Positions 1 to 8,700 of a stretch of 16,825 nucleotides of DNA are shown piece by piece. This stretch comes from Oscillospiraceae bacterium. GTDB lineage: Bacteria > Bacillota_A > Clostridia > Oscillospirales > JAAYXM01. Position numbers and translations under genes: made by a program. The stretch's first letter is position 1; each line of letters starts with the position of its first letter. The stretch spans positions 1 through 16,825 of the forward strand of contig JAFQVE010000419.1 in NCBI GenBank assembly GCA_017408185.1, given 5' to 3'. The notes beneath the pieces are model-generated. The model was not told the origin of the DNA and ran no database searches. It worked only from the letters and a program-made list of their open reading frames with translations.

Positions 1-140
1 ACCTCAATCCTGCGGGATATATGCTCACCGCAAAAATGGTTATGTCGTATATTGATTATATAATCCGTAATAATATGGAAGAATTTGCTCAGGTTCCGTT
101 CATTGATAAACCGTATTGCAACGAAAATTATAAACGGTAA
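1..140 (+). CDS. C-terminal end of a probable SGNH/GDSL hydrolase (5' end outside window)
   Basis: Reading from base 3, an open frame of 45 codons ends at TAA 138-140. It starts with LNPAGYMLTAKMVMSYIDYI and ends with a short polar tail. The Leu-Asn-Pro-Ala-Gly-Tyr opening resembles the last conserved block of SGNH/GDSL hydrolases, where a catalytic His just before it (HLNPAGY or HYNxxGY) sits ahead of the final helix; that His would lie just left of the window. Such enzymes often remove acetyl groups from polysaccharides, which would fit the locus, but the substrate cannot be inferred from this fragment. A terminator follows directly at 157-198, so this is the last gene of its rightward unit. 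Family assignment rests on one motif and is moderate. Confidence 0.55.
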   Translation, partial: LNPAGYMLTAKMVMSYIDYIIRNNMEEFAQVPFIDKPYCNENYKR

Positions 141-156
141 TTAAAATTGAACTATA

Positions 157-198
157 AAAAAGATGTGCTGTTGAAAACCGTCAACGGCACATCTTTTT
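157..198. terminator. Bidirectional intrinsic terminator between convergent genes
   Basis: An 18-bp stem pairs 157-174 with 181-198, with one G-T wobble (169/186), around a 6-nt loop (AAACCG). The outer end is an A-run on the left and a T-run on the right, so it can act on both strands. It ends the hydrolase transcript on the plus strand and the sialidase-like operon, whose last stop codon is at 278, on the minus strand. Confidence 0.9.
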
Positions 199-277
199 GT
201 TATACTATCCGGTGATTGTTGGTTTGCAGTCGGGTTTAAGTGAATGTTTTCGGACGTCACATCAAAGTATATATTTA

Positions 278-1348
278 TTATTCGATAACCGAGAGAAAAA
301 CCGAGTTGTCGCTTCCGAATTTTTCGCATCCTGCAGGCTGCATCCACTCGGCCGCCATAACAATCGCTTTTCCGTCAGCAAGCGAAGAAACTCCAAAGTT
401 TCCGAGTCTTGCGCCGCGTTCTTCTATCACAACGAACTCACTTTCGCGGACAAGTCTCATATTATCAACTCTTGCGGCAAATAGCGGAGCACGGTGTCTG
501 AATACATGGTCATTATCGGCTCCGCGTCTTGTGTAAACAAGATATAAATCATCGCCAAGCGTCATCCAATGCTGTTGGGTATTATATGTGTCAAGAAGAC
601 TTCCGTCATCCCATTTCCATAATTGCATATCCGTAAAATTAAGCCCGTCACGGCTTTTGGCAACAAGGCCGCATTCATCGTTGCGCATTGTCATATAGTA
701 TGTATCTTTGTGAAAGACCAAAGAAGGCTCATATGCTCCTCTTTCGACAGGTATGGTAAGCGGCGCTCCCGTTTCAATAACCTTTAACTTCTTGCCGTCA
801 AACAGGCAACGAAGAACCATTGAATACATATTTTTTTTATTGCCCCGGCTGTAATATACAGGAACTAAAATCTCGCCGTTTTGAAGAATAACGCTTTGTC
901 CGCTTCCGTTGCCGCATCTTTCAAAGCCTTCGGGCATAACTAAGAATTGCATCTTGGAAAATTCATTTTTTGCTTCGTCGAAAATGCTGTAAAATGTATG
1001 TCTTCTCCTTCCGGTAGGTTGCATATCCCCATCCTTATATTCAGCTGTATGACCAAGCAGCAGTATTTTACTGCTCTGTGGGTGATATATCGGAGTGGCA
1101 TCACAACCAACGGTTAAATACTCTCCGTTGCGTATTGGTTCAAGTCCTGCTTGCGGAGAAAACTCAGACCATGTTTTCCCGCCATCACGGCTTGTGCTCA
1201 TAAGCAGTCCCGAAAACAAGTCTGAGCCTGATACATTGAGATACTGAGCAGTCGCAAGCATTATATGCGGAGCGTGGCAACAGCGCGCATGAACCAGGCA
1301 TTTCTTTTTATCAAAGCCTTTTCTGATGACATATTTTTCTCGTTTCAT
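278..1348 (-). CDS. Sialidase-superfamily (BNR/Asp-box) protein, cytoplasmic
   Basis: A 356-residue beta-propeller-type protein. A clear Asp-box lies at residues 53-60 (SRDGGKTW, the SxDxGxTW pattern) and a degenerate one at 232-238 (SRDGLNF). A conserved YEPSLV block at 206-211 is followed by YYMTMRND. The usual RIP motif of exo-sialidases near the N-terminus is not visible, so true neuraminidase activity is doubtful; it may be another glycosidase or a non-catalytic propeller. There is no signal peptide, so it should act inside the cell on imported oligosaccharides. Start choice: an upstream TTG at 1354 is only 2 nt from the ribosome-binding site, whereas the ATG at 1348 sits 8 nt after GGAG, so the ATG is preferred. 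It is the last gene of the leftward operon, about 80 nt after the acetyltransferase gene. Confidence 0.8.
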   Translation of the reverse strand: MKREKYVIRKGFDKKKCLVHARCCHAPHIMLATAQYLNVSGSDLFSGLLMSTSRDGGKTWSEFSPQAGLEPIRNGEYLTVGCDATPIYHPQSSKILLLGHTAEYKDGDMQPTGRRRHTFYSIFDEAKNEFSKMQFLVMPEGFERCGNGSGQSVILQNGEILVPVYYSRGNKKNMYSMVLRCLFDGKKLKVIETGAPLTIPVERGAYEPSLVFHKDTYYMTMRNDECGLVAKSRDGLNFTDMQLWKWDDGSLLDTYNTQQHWMTLGDDLYLVYTRRGADNDHVFRHRAPLFAARVDNMRLVRESEFVVIEERGARLGNFGVSSLADGKAIVMAAEWMQPAGCEKFGSDNSVFLSVIE

Positions 1349-1431
1349 TTGCAAAGCTCCTTTTTTTAAATAAAAACTACAGGTCCGAACCGGTGATTTT
1401 GTAAAATTTCACAACAGCATCCGGTTTTCCT

Positions 1432-2205
1432 TCAGGAGTGCTGCTCGCTCCTGCGAATGCTTGTCACAGCATCAAAACACTTACGGCAATTTATCAATAC
1501 AGCATCCGCATCGCCGATTTTACCGCAAGTCATTCCACCGGATCGTTTTAATGCATCGGCATATCTCTCGAATGTTTGCGCACGCGGACCTGTGGTCAGC
1601 AACCGTTCTTGCTCCCATTCCGTGCCGTCGTAATCGGTCACGTGAATCCATTGCGTTTCGGAGGGGATTGTGCCGTTGCAATCATAATCCAAATATTCAT
1701 CCACCATATGAATATACGTATTGCTGTGTAATCCTACGCCAATCAATAGGATTTTTCCGTTTTGTCGGTATAAATTTCCGTAGCATCCGGACGGTGGTGT
1801 TCTGGTTTTTGTTGCTCGATCGCATTCTGCAAATTCGTAGGCATTCTTACCGAAAACCACAACGGAGTGTGATACCTGCATAGAACGTACACAGGTTTTG
1901 TCTCCGTTATCATAAGCCTCATTTGCAAGCTCCACGGCTACACGCGGCAGTGCTCCGATGCAAGGCATCGTGTTCCGTATATCAAAAACCGGAAGCTCTC
2001 TGATATTGGCGTAAGTGTGGGCAGGAATCATCAAAATGCCATCCGAAACACAATTTTTCAATGCATCAATAAGTACATTGGCACCGCTTTTTTCGGTGTT
2101 GTCAATTTCTCCGACAGACCTGAGAGAAGTGTGTACCGTCAATACGTCGGAGATATCCACACCTATTTGCCGGATGTCGCTCTCTAAATTCTCTTGAGTA
2201 TACAT
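1432..2205 (-). CDS. AAC(3)-family N-acetyltransferase (YokD-like)
   Basis: A 257-residue protein of the Antibiotic_NAT family, which moves an acetyl group from acetyl-CoA to an amine. Family landmarks are visible in order: the N-terminal VHTSLRSVG block, GILMIPAHTYAN, the VSHSVVVFG block that corresponds to the HPxHSxxxxG motif, PPSGCYGNLY, and ILLIGVGLHSNTYIHMVDE. Length is normal for the family. A GTG at 2214 could serve as start but overlaps the Shine-Dalgarno AGGTGG; the ATG at 2205, 5 nt after it, is preferred. It begins about 25 nt after the AraC-type gene ends, so the two are probably co-transcribed. In this setting an amino sugar is a more natural substrate than an aminoglycoside drug (inference); resistance cannot be predicted. 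Confidence 0.8.
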   Translation of the reverse strand: MYTQENLESDIRQIGVDISDVLTVHTSLRSVGEIDNTEKSGANVLIDALKNCVSDGILMIPAHTYANIRELPVFDIRNTMPCIGALPRVAVELANEAYDNGDKTCVRSMQVSHSVVVFGKNAYEFAECDRATKTRTPPSGCYGNLYRQNGKILLIGVGLHSNTYIHMVDEYLDYDCNGTIPSETQWIHVTDYDGTEWEQERLLTTGPRAQTFERYADALKRSGGMTCGKIGDADAVLINCRKCFDAVTSIRRSEQHS

Positions 2206-2229
2206 TTTTTCCACCTGCTTTAAAATTTT

Positions 2230-3231
2230 CTATATAAACAGCTCATATCCTGCGTTTGGTGATGACTCACATTCGGGAAAGTCGCGTTCTTTAAACCAGA
2301 TAAGCTCCTTCCAGTAATTATAGTCGATGTTGAGACCGAGCGTTTGTGTTTGCTTTCGGTATTGCATTGGTGTCATTCCGAAATCCTTGGCAAAAATATG
2401 GCTCAATCTTGATGAGGTTACAAAGCCAACCTTGCGCGCTATTTCGTCTATGCTTGTCACCGTGTGAGAGAGAAGGTGCATGGCATTGGAACGCCGTAAG
2501 GTGTATATAAATTCAGCACAGGCCATACCCGTTATTTCCCTGAAGCGTTCGGTAAAAACGCTTCGTGACATACCTGTAAGCTCGCACAGCTTTGCAGTAG
2601 TTATTTTTTCTGCACGGTTAAAGTCTATGTACATTACCGCGCGTGTAATTGCATACGAATAATTCAACACATGCTTGAATTTGTAAGTGTTGCATATCGG
2701 TGCGTGTTTGCACAAAAGAGTGAGCGCATCGGCAAGAAGTTCGGCAAGCTTATCAAAAGAGGTGTTTCTGTGTCGGGAAAATTCATTTGCAAGAGAAAGA
2801 AATAATGAATCGGCGTATTCCTTATCCTTTCCTTGAAACTTGCGGTAAAGAGGAATGCTCTTCTTTTCAAATCGCAAATAATCGCGGTGATACGAAAAAA
2901 ACGGATATCCCCGGTCTGTGAGGAAGCGGTCGTGAAAAGTGAGCCGCACAATTGTTGGTTTGATGTCACCGACGGAAACCAGTTCATTCATCATATAAGG
3001 CGGAATAAAAATACAAGAGCCCTCGGTGCAGATGTGCTCACTATCGGAAGTAATAAGCTTTATTGTTCCTTGCATTACATACCAGATATGTGAATGCTCG
3101 CGACAAGACAAATAGTCAATTGCGTGGCAATCCACTATGGGTTCGTTTATCATTTTAACAATCAGCGGTAAAAAACAGAGTTTTTTCGAGCTCAAAGAGA
3201 CAAAGTTAAAGTACTTTTTTATCTTTTCCAT
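2230..3231 (-). CDS. AraC-family transcriptional regulator with N-terminal cupin-like sensor
   Basis: A 333-residue regulator. The N-terminal part has a cupin-like sugar-sensing region at about residues 45-85, with REHSHIWYVMQG and an IFIPPYMMNEL strand. The C-terminal 100 residues (about 195-295) hold the two AraC helix-turn-helix units, LCELTGMSRSVFTERFREITG and IDEIARKVGF, ending in the signature FAKDFGMTPMQYRK. A longer frame reaches a GTG at 3276, but that codon lies upstream of the -10 box and has no ribosome-binding site. The ATG at 3231 follows GAGGTGG and lies about 30 nt after the predicted transcript start, so it is used here. It heads the leftward operon and faces the divergent aldolase gene, the usual place for a local sugar-responsive activator of both units (inference). 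Confidence 0.92.
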   Translation of the reverse strand: MEKIKKYFNFVSLSSKKLCFLPLIVKMINEPIVDCHAIDYLSCREHSHIWYVMQGTIKLITSDSEHICTEGSCIFIPPYMMNELVSVGDIKPTIVRLTFHDRFLTDRGYPFFSYHRDYLRFEKKSIPLYRKFQGKDKEYADSLFLSLANEFSRHRNTSFDKLAELLADALTLLCKHAPICNTYKFKHVLNYSYAITRAVMYIDFNRAEKITTAKLCELTGMSRSVFTERFREITGMACAEFIYTLRRSNAMHLLSHTVTSIDEIARKVGFVTSSRLSHIFAKDFGMTPMQYRKQTQTLGLNIDYNYWKELIWFKERDFPECESSPNAGYELFI

Positions 3232-3266
3232 TATCCACCTCAAATGTTTTTTTGTCTGATAAGTGG

Positions 3267-3295
3267 AGTATAACACATATCATATTTTCTTGCAA
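3267..3295 (-). promoter_or_regulatory. Sigma-A promoter of the leftward araC operon
   Basis: On the minus strand, TTGCAA (3290-3295) and TATACT (3267-3272) are separated by exactly 17 bp. Transcription should begin near 3260, giving a leader of about 30 nt before the ATG at 3231. Confidence 0.75.
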
Positions 3296-3323
3296 TAGGT
3301 ATACCGTTCGAAATCCGGTCAAT

Positions 3324-3368
3324 TTGACAATTTCGCAGATTGACAGATTGCATAGCCGGCATTAAAAT
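3324..3368 (+). promoter_or_regulatory. Promoter of the aldolase-aminotransferase unit with repeated TTGACA element
   Basis: TTGACA (3340-3345) and TAAAAT (3363-3368) are 17 bp apart, a near-consensus sigma-A promoter with a start near 3375. A second TTGACA at 3324-3329, 16 bp upstream and on the same strand, makes a direct repeat next to the -35 box. This could be a binding site of the divergent AraC-type regulator (inference). Ribosome-binding site AAAGGAG at 3388-3394. Confidence 0.7.
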
Positions 3369-3401
3369 TAAATTGCGAACGAAAATGAAAGGAGCAATAG
3401 T

Positions 3402-4280
3402 ATGAAATTTAAAGGTATTATGCCTGCGCTTGTAACGCCGCTTAACAATGATGAAAGCGTAAATGTCCAGGCGCTTAATAAACTGATAGAATTCCTGATA
3501 GGGAAAGATGCGGATGGATTTTATGTCGGAGGCGCAACGGGAGAAGGTATAGCGCTGAAGACAGAAGAACGAATGGTTCTTGCGGAGAGTGCGATAAAAG
3601 CCGTAAATCGTCGTAAGCCGTGTATAGTTCAGGTTGCGGCGGCTGATTTCGGTGACGCGCTATTGCTTGCAAAGCATGCAGAGCAAATCGGTGCCGATGC
3701 AATATCTGCAACAGTCCCTGTGTTTTTCAAGTATGATGAAGATGATGTATATAACTATTATAAGGCGCTGGCTGAATGCGTTCACATTCCGGTGATGATA
3801 TATTACAGCCCGGCAGTAAGCTTTAATTTCAATGCCGATTTTGCGGCAAGGGTTTTTGGGATAGACAACGTAACTGCAATCAAGTGGACAAGCTCGAATT
3901 TTTATGAAATGCTGCGCCTTAAAGATTTGACAAACGGTGAGATGAATATAATAAACGGTCCGGATGAAATGCTGCTTATGGGACTCAGCGCAGGTGCAGA
4001 CGGGGGAATCGGGTCAACCTATAATTTTATGCTGGATATCATAAAAGGTATATACAACAATTTCATCGGCGGCAATATCGAAAAGGCGCGGGATTATCAG
4101 ATGCGCGCAAATCGCATAATTCACGAGCTGCTTAAAACCGAAAATATACCGACAACCAAAATTATTCTCGAAGCAATGGGCTTTGATGTCGGAAATGCAA
4201 CATTCCCGATGAAAAGATATACAGATGATGATAAAAAAGCCATAATCTCCGGAATGAAAAGAGCCGGGGTTGAAATTTAA
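3402..4280 (+). CDS. N-acetylneuraminate lyase / dihydrodipicolinate synthase-family aldolase
   Basis: A 292-residue class I aldolase of the DHDPS/NAL superfamily, a (beta/alpha)8 barrel that cleaves or forms 2-keto acids through a Schiff base. Visible landmarks: YVGGATGEG (41-49), which binds the keto-acid carboxylate; the catalytic Tyr in IYYSP (Y134 by alignment); the Schiff-base Lys161 in AIKWTSSNFYEM; and GADGGIGSTYN (198-208), which is characteristic of sialic acid lyases rather than DapA. The KWTSSNFY context resembles KQTSGDLY of E. coli NanA. The exact substrate is uncertain: N-acetylneuraminate or another 2-keto-3-deoxy sugar acid. The ATG has AAAGGAG 7 nt upstream. The aminotransferase gene starts about 20 nt after its stop, so they form one unit. 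No nanE, nanK or nagB neighbour is seen. Confidence 0.88.
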   Translation: MKFKGIMPALVTPLNNDESVNVQALNKLIEFLIGKDADGFYVGGATGEGIALKTEERMVLAESAIKAVNRRKPCIVQVAAADFGDALLLAKHAEQIGADAISATVPVFFKYDEDDVYNYYKALAECVHIPVMIYYSPAVSFNFNADFAARVFGIDNVTAIKWTSSNFYEMLRLKDLTNGEMNIINGPDEMLLMGLSAGADGGIGSTYNFMLDIIKGIYNNFIGGNIEKARDYQMRANRIIHELLKTENIPTTKIILEAMGFDVGNATFPMKRYTDDDKKAIISGMKRAGVEI

Positions 4281-4301
4281 AAGTTAAAGGAGCTAATGAA
4301 A

Positions 4302-5654
4302 ATGTCAGAACTTGCATTATTCGGAGGACCGCGCGCGGTGAGCTACAAAAGCACCGGCAAGCACGACGGCACGGATATGTTTGCCTGGCCGATAGTAACG
4401 CAGGAGGACAAGGATGCCGTTATGGACGTTCTTTCCCGCGGCGGGATGAGCGATACGGACGTTACAAAGGCGTTTGAAAAGGACTACTGTGAATGGATAG
4501 GCTCAAAATATGCGCTTGGCTTAAACAACGGAACCGCCGCCCTGCACGCGGCGATGTTCGGCTGCGGAGTAGGGCGCGGCGATGAGGTCATCTGCACAAG
4601 TGTTACATATTGGGCAAGCTGTACCGGTGCGTTGTCTTTGGGGGCAACTGTTGTTTTTGCGGATATTGATCCGTATACATTATGTCTTGACCCGAAAAAG
4701 CTCGAAGAAAAAATAACGGACAAAACGAAAGCCATTATCGTTGTTCACTATTTAAGCTATCCTGCCGATATGGATGAAATAATGGCAATAGCAAAAAAGC
4801 ATAACATCAAGGTTATTGAAGATGTGTCTCATGCACAGGGCGGAAAATATAAAGGTAAAATGCTCGGAACAATCGGTGATGTCGGTGCGGCATCGCTTAT
4901 GTCGGGCAAATCCCTTGCGATAGGAGAAGCGGGAATTCTTCATACAGATAACCGCGAAATTTATGACCGCGCAGTTGCGTTTGGAAGACACGAGCTTTAC
5001 CACGCTCACACAGTCGAGACGGATTACCTAAAGCCGATAGCAGGGCTTCCTCTCGGTGGATATAAGTACAGAATGCACCAGCTTTCATCTGCAATGGGCA
5101 GAGTTCAGCTGAAATACTACGACGAACGCTGTGAAGAGATGGATAAGGCGGCGAATTACTTCCTTGATCTCATAGAGGATGTTCCGGGAATAACGCCTCG
5201 CCGTGTTGACTACAGCACAGGCTCAACGATGGCGGGCTGGTATGCTGCGGTGTGCTTCTACAATCCCGAAGAGTTGGGAGGTCTTTCCGTCAGCCGTTTT
5301 GTTGAAGCCCTTGAGGCCGAAGGGTGCGAGCTTATCAGAGCCGGCTGTAACCGTGCTCTCCACACCCATCCGCTTTTCAACACAGTTGATGTCTATGGCG
5401 ACGGCAAGCCTACGCGCACGGCGTTTACGGAGCGCGATGTAAAGCTTGGCGATATCGGGCTTGAGGTATCCGAATACATCGGAAAACACCTCTTCAGACT
5501 TCCGTGGTTCAAGCAGTTTGACAAGGATATTATAGAGCAGTATGCAAATGCGGTCAAAAAGGTTGCGGCAAATTATAAAGAGCTTCTTCCGGAAGATAAA
5601 GGTAATCCCGAACAGCTTGGCGGATGGTTCTTCTTCAACCACGGCAAAAAGTAA
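4302..5654 (+). CDS. DegT/DnrJ/EryC1/StrS-family PLP-dependent aminotransferase
   Basis: A fold-type I PLP enzyme of about 450 residues, with landmarks numbered from the upstream ATG at 4296: LNNGTAALHAA (76-86), Asp176 in IEDVSHAQGG that contacts the pyridine nitrogen, and the Schiff-base Lys205 in LMSGKSLAIGEAG. The last motif reads GEAG where most relatives have GEGG. The retained lysine suggests aminotransferase rather than lysine-lacking dehydratase function. Relatives transaminate keto sugars or make AHBA; here the link with an aldolase and polysaccharide genes suggests amino-sugar chemistry, possibly catabolic (inference). Two ATGs compete: 4296 is only 3 nt after AAAGGAG, 4302 is 9 nt after it, so 4302 is chosen with modest certainty. 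The protein has a long C-terminal part beyond residue 380, larger than the roughly 370-400 residues common in the family. Confidence 0.88.
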   Translation: MSELALFGGPRAVSYKSTGKHDGTDMFAWPIVTQEDKDAVMDVLSRGGMSDTDVTKAFEKDYCEWIGSKYALGLNNGTAALHAAMFGCGVGRGDEVICTSVTYWASCTGALSLGATVVFADIDPYTLCLDPKKLEEKITDKTKAIIVVHYLSYPADMDEIMAIAKKHNIKVIEDVSHAQGGKYKGKMLGTIGDVGAASLMSGKSLAIGEAGILHTDNREIYDRAVAFGRHELYHAHTVETDYLKPIAGLPLGGYKYRMHQLSSAMGRVQLKYYDERCEEMDKAANYFLDLIEDVPGITPRRVDYSTGSTMAGWYAAVCFYNPEELGGLSVSRFVEALEAEGCELIRAGCNRALHTHPLFNTVDVYGDGKPTRTAFTERDVKLGDIGLEVSEYIGKHLFRLPWFKQFDKDIIEQYANAVKKVAANYKELLPEDKGNPEQLGGWFFFNHGKK

Positions 5655-5699
5655 CACTTGCATATGTAAATTTTGCCGCATATGGAAAATTGTTTGTAT

Positions 5700-5726
5700 G
5701 GTTTGAAGATTTCAAACCGGTATAAT
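5700..5726 (+). promoter_or_regulatory. Candidate regulated promoter with 19-bp palindrome
   Basis: GGTTTGAAGATTTCAAACC (5700-5718) is a perfect 8-bp inverted repeat with a 3-nt centre, directly followed by the -10 box TATAAT (5721-5726). No good -35 hexamer lies 16-18 bp upstream, and the palindrome occupies the space where it would be. This is the layout of a repressor operator or an activator-dependent promoter for the lyase gene. The regulator is not identified. Confidence 0.55.
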
Positions 5727-5748
5727 AATAACAGAGAAAGGAGTAAGT

Positions 5749-8700
5749 ATGAGAAAGAGATTATTATCATTGCTTATTGCTGCTGTAATGCTGCTCACAA
5801 TGCTTCCCGCTTCTGTAATTACCGCATGGGCGAATGAACTTCCGCACATAATTACATATTCATTTGACTATGTTTCGGTTTACAATGCAGATGGGGAACC
5901 CAAAGGCGAACAGGTTCAGCTCAATAAGCTCGGCGACTACAAGGCAGAAAATTGGACATACAAAACAAACTACGGAACCGCAAGCCGCGCGCTCACGCAG
6001 ACCAGTCTCAATTTTAACTGGGATAAGCGCGGCGGAAGCGCGATGAGTGCCGTTGTGTTTGCGATTGATGTTGACGAAACAATGACATATCGCCCGACAA
6101 TGAGCCATTCAAAAAATTCAAAAAGTGCATACTTGAAAACGTATCTGTTAAGCGAAACTGCGGTTACGGAGAACGGCTGGGGAAAATTCAATGCCGATGC
6201 CCTTAACGGAATACGAACCAAAGCAGTACCGCTCGATAACACATATATCGACGGCTTTGAAAGTCCGACATATTCCGATGGAAATAAACACATCTTCGGA
6301 GATGTCACGCTTACTGCCGGAACATATTATCTTGTGTTTCTTATTGACGGTGCCCGTGAAGAATCACTTCTAAATTCAAACAACCGTTCCGAGTTTCGTA
6401 TTTCCTACTTCCGGCTGACCGAAGCGGATAAGTTTGAAAATGCTCCGGAAGACAAGGTGTATGTAAAATATGCAAAGCTCAAAACAATGGGCAAGCAGGT
6501 GTACGTCACGGGTTATCTTTCCAACGGAAGCACGCTCGAAAGTGCCGGTGCCGATATTTCATTTGCAAGCTCCGATAAGAGCGTGGCGGTAGTTGATGAA
6601 AAATCCGGCACACTTACCGATAACGGAATCGGTACGACAACGATTACGGCTACAATTAAGTATAACGGAGAAGAAATTATCCAAACCGCGGAATATACTG
6701 TCTCCGATGCGCCGACACCGTGGAGCGGCGAGGATGTTGTTTATAACTTCCTTGATGTCAGCACCGAATGGACTCCCCAAAAGGTTGCAGATGCGGGCTT
6801 TTCCGATTCCGATGCCCAATACCCCGGAGATGTTCGCGGAGTGACATATGCTTACACCGGAAACTGGGCATGGCGCGGTACGGGAAACAGCTCGGGGTTC
6901 GGTACATGGACGCCGCTTCCGGGACATGCTCAATCAGGCTTTTTGGAGGATGAAGCAGACCCTGAAACTCATTTCAGAATGAGCTACTCCCAAGATTCGG
7001 AGATGGACGATAAAAGCAGTTATTTTTCGTTTAATATCAAGGTCCCGGCAGCAGGGCGCTATTCTCCGACTGTCGAATACAGTGCGGTAAAAGGGCAGGG
7101 CAGTGCGGATATATACATTATCCCGGTTCCGGATGACAATGATGATATTTATTCCATGTGCACCGGGGACAGATATGTCGGAACCTTCAACAACCGCGAC
7201 GATAATATCACCGGCTGGGAAATCCGTACATTGAGGCTCAATGATGTTAAATTTGATACTGCGGGAGAGTATGTCCTTGTATTCAAGCGCGGAAACGTAA
7301 GCTCGCAGGTGAGGTTCAGAAAGCTTTTCCTGAACGGTAAGAACGACCTTGAAAGCATAAATGTAAGCGTCACAAATTCAGAGGTATGCTATGGTGAAGC
7401 TGAAAAAATTCTCGTCGAGGCTATAAAGCTCAACGGTGAAACTATGGACGAGAATGCCTACACGGTAACCTGTATCGCTCAGAACGGCGGTATAGTGGAG
7501 ATTGACGGAACCACGCTTACCGGCATCGGTGACGGAAAAGAGATAATCAACATTACCGTCAACGATGGTTCAAGCATACGTACAGCTTCCGTTACTGTTA
7601 TCGGCAACGATAATACGGGAGTCGACCACGAGAATACACATCTTGTGTTTCCCGACTCTCTGTGGGTGCGCGATGCAGAACAGCTTGTGTGGAATATAGC
7701 GATGAACAGCGGTAATGTTCTGAAGTTTCCGTTTGACGAAAACGTTGAATATGTATTCACGTTAAATGGCGAAGAACGCGAAGACGTTGCATATGTCGAT
7801 GAAAACGGAAAGCTTTTTGCAAACACAACGGGAATAGAAGGAAATGTTGTTGTTACCGCAAGAGGAAAATTCAAGGGCGAAACGGTAGAAAGCTCTGCAG
7901 CCTTCACTCTTGTCCTCAGCGACAGCAAAACCGAACCAAGCTACTACACCTACGAAAAAAGAGCGAATGCCCTCAAAAACGCCTCGAAGTATTCATGGGC
8001 AAAAAGCCTGCAGAAATCCGTCGCAAAAGAGGCGGATACATACGTTGAAAATATTGAGCAGCTTTACGATGGATTTCCGGAAGGCGGGAAAATTCCAAGC
8101 TCTTACTTTGTCGGTCTCCGCGGGGATGTGTTTTACGGTTATTGCCGCTGGTGCGGATGCGATACACAAACCAAATACGGCAATGGTAAGGCGGGAGGCT
8201 GGAGCATAGACCCGGTCGGCCGTCCGTGGAAGATACAGTGTCCGGATTGTAAGCGTCTTTTTCCATCTAACGACTTTGAGCTTTTCTATGAGCGCTGCGT
8301 TGAAGAATACGGATATTTTGACTCAAAGCTTGCGCGAGAACTCAATACATATTATGTTGAAGTTTTGGGAGAAAAGGATGCGCTGAAAAACGAGCTGTAT
8401 TCCAACCTTACCGGAGTTCAGGAAATCGGTGCGCTCCGCGAGGGTGAAACGATTGAGGAATGGGGCGTTGATGACGGCTGGGGATACGTTCCCACAAGCT
8501 CCGAGGGCTATACCTATTGTGCCAATGCAACCGACCACACTCACACCTGCAAAGTGGAAAACCCTTCGGACACTTCGGAAAAGCATGACTGTATAACCGA
8601 AAATCACTGTTATATCGCATTTTATATGAACCAACTCATCGGCTATTATACCGAAGCGATAAAAACTCTCACGAAAGCATATCTCTACACAGGTGATATG

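Noticed and set aside
3402..4280. Assignment as DapA (lysine biosynthesis)
   Set aside because: The GADGGIGSTYN and KWTSSNFY motifs fit the N-acetylneuraminate lyase branch, and neighbours are sugar genes, not lysine genes.
4296..5654. Reading the DegT protein as a dehydratase or regulator of the same fold
   Set aside because: The PLP-binding lysine (K205) and Asp176 are present, which supports an aminotransferase.
5675..5700. Possible terminator after the aminotransferase gene (AATTTT...AAAATT pairing and CATATG repeats)
   Set aside because: The stem is AT-rich with a bulge and no proper T-run; read-through into the lyase gene is as likely.
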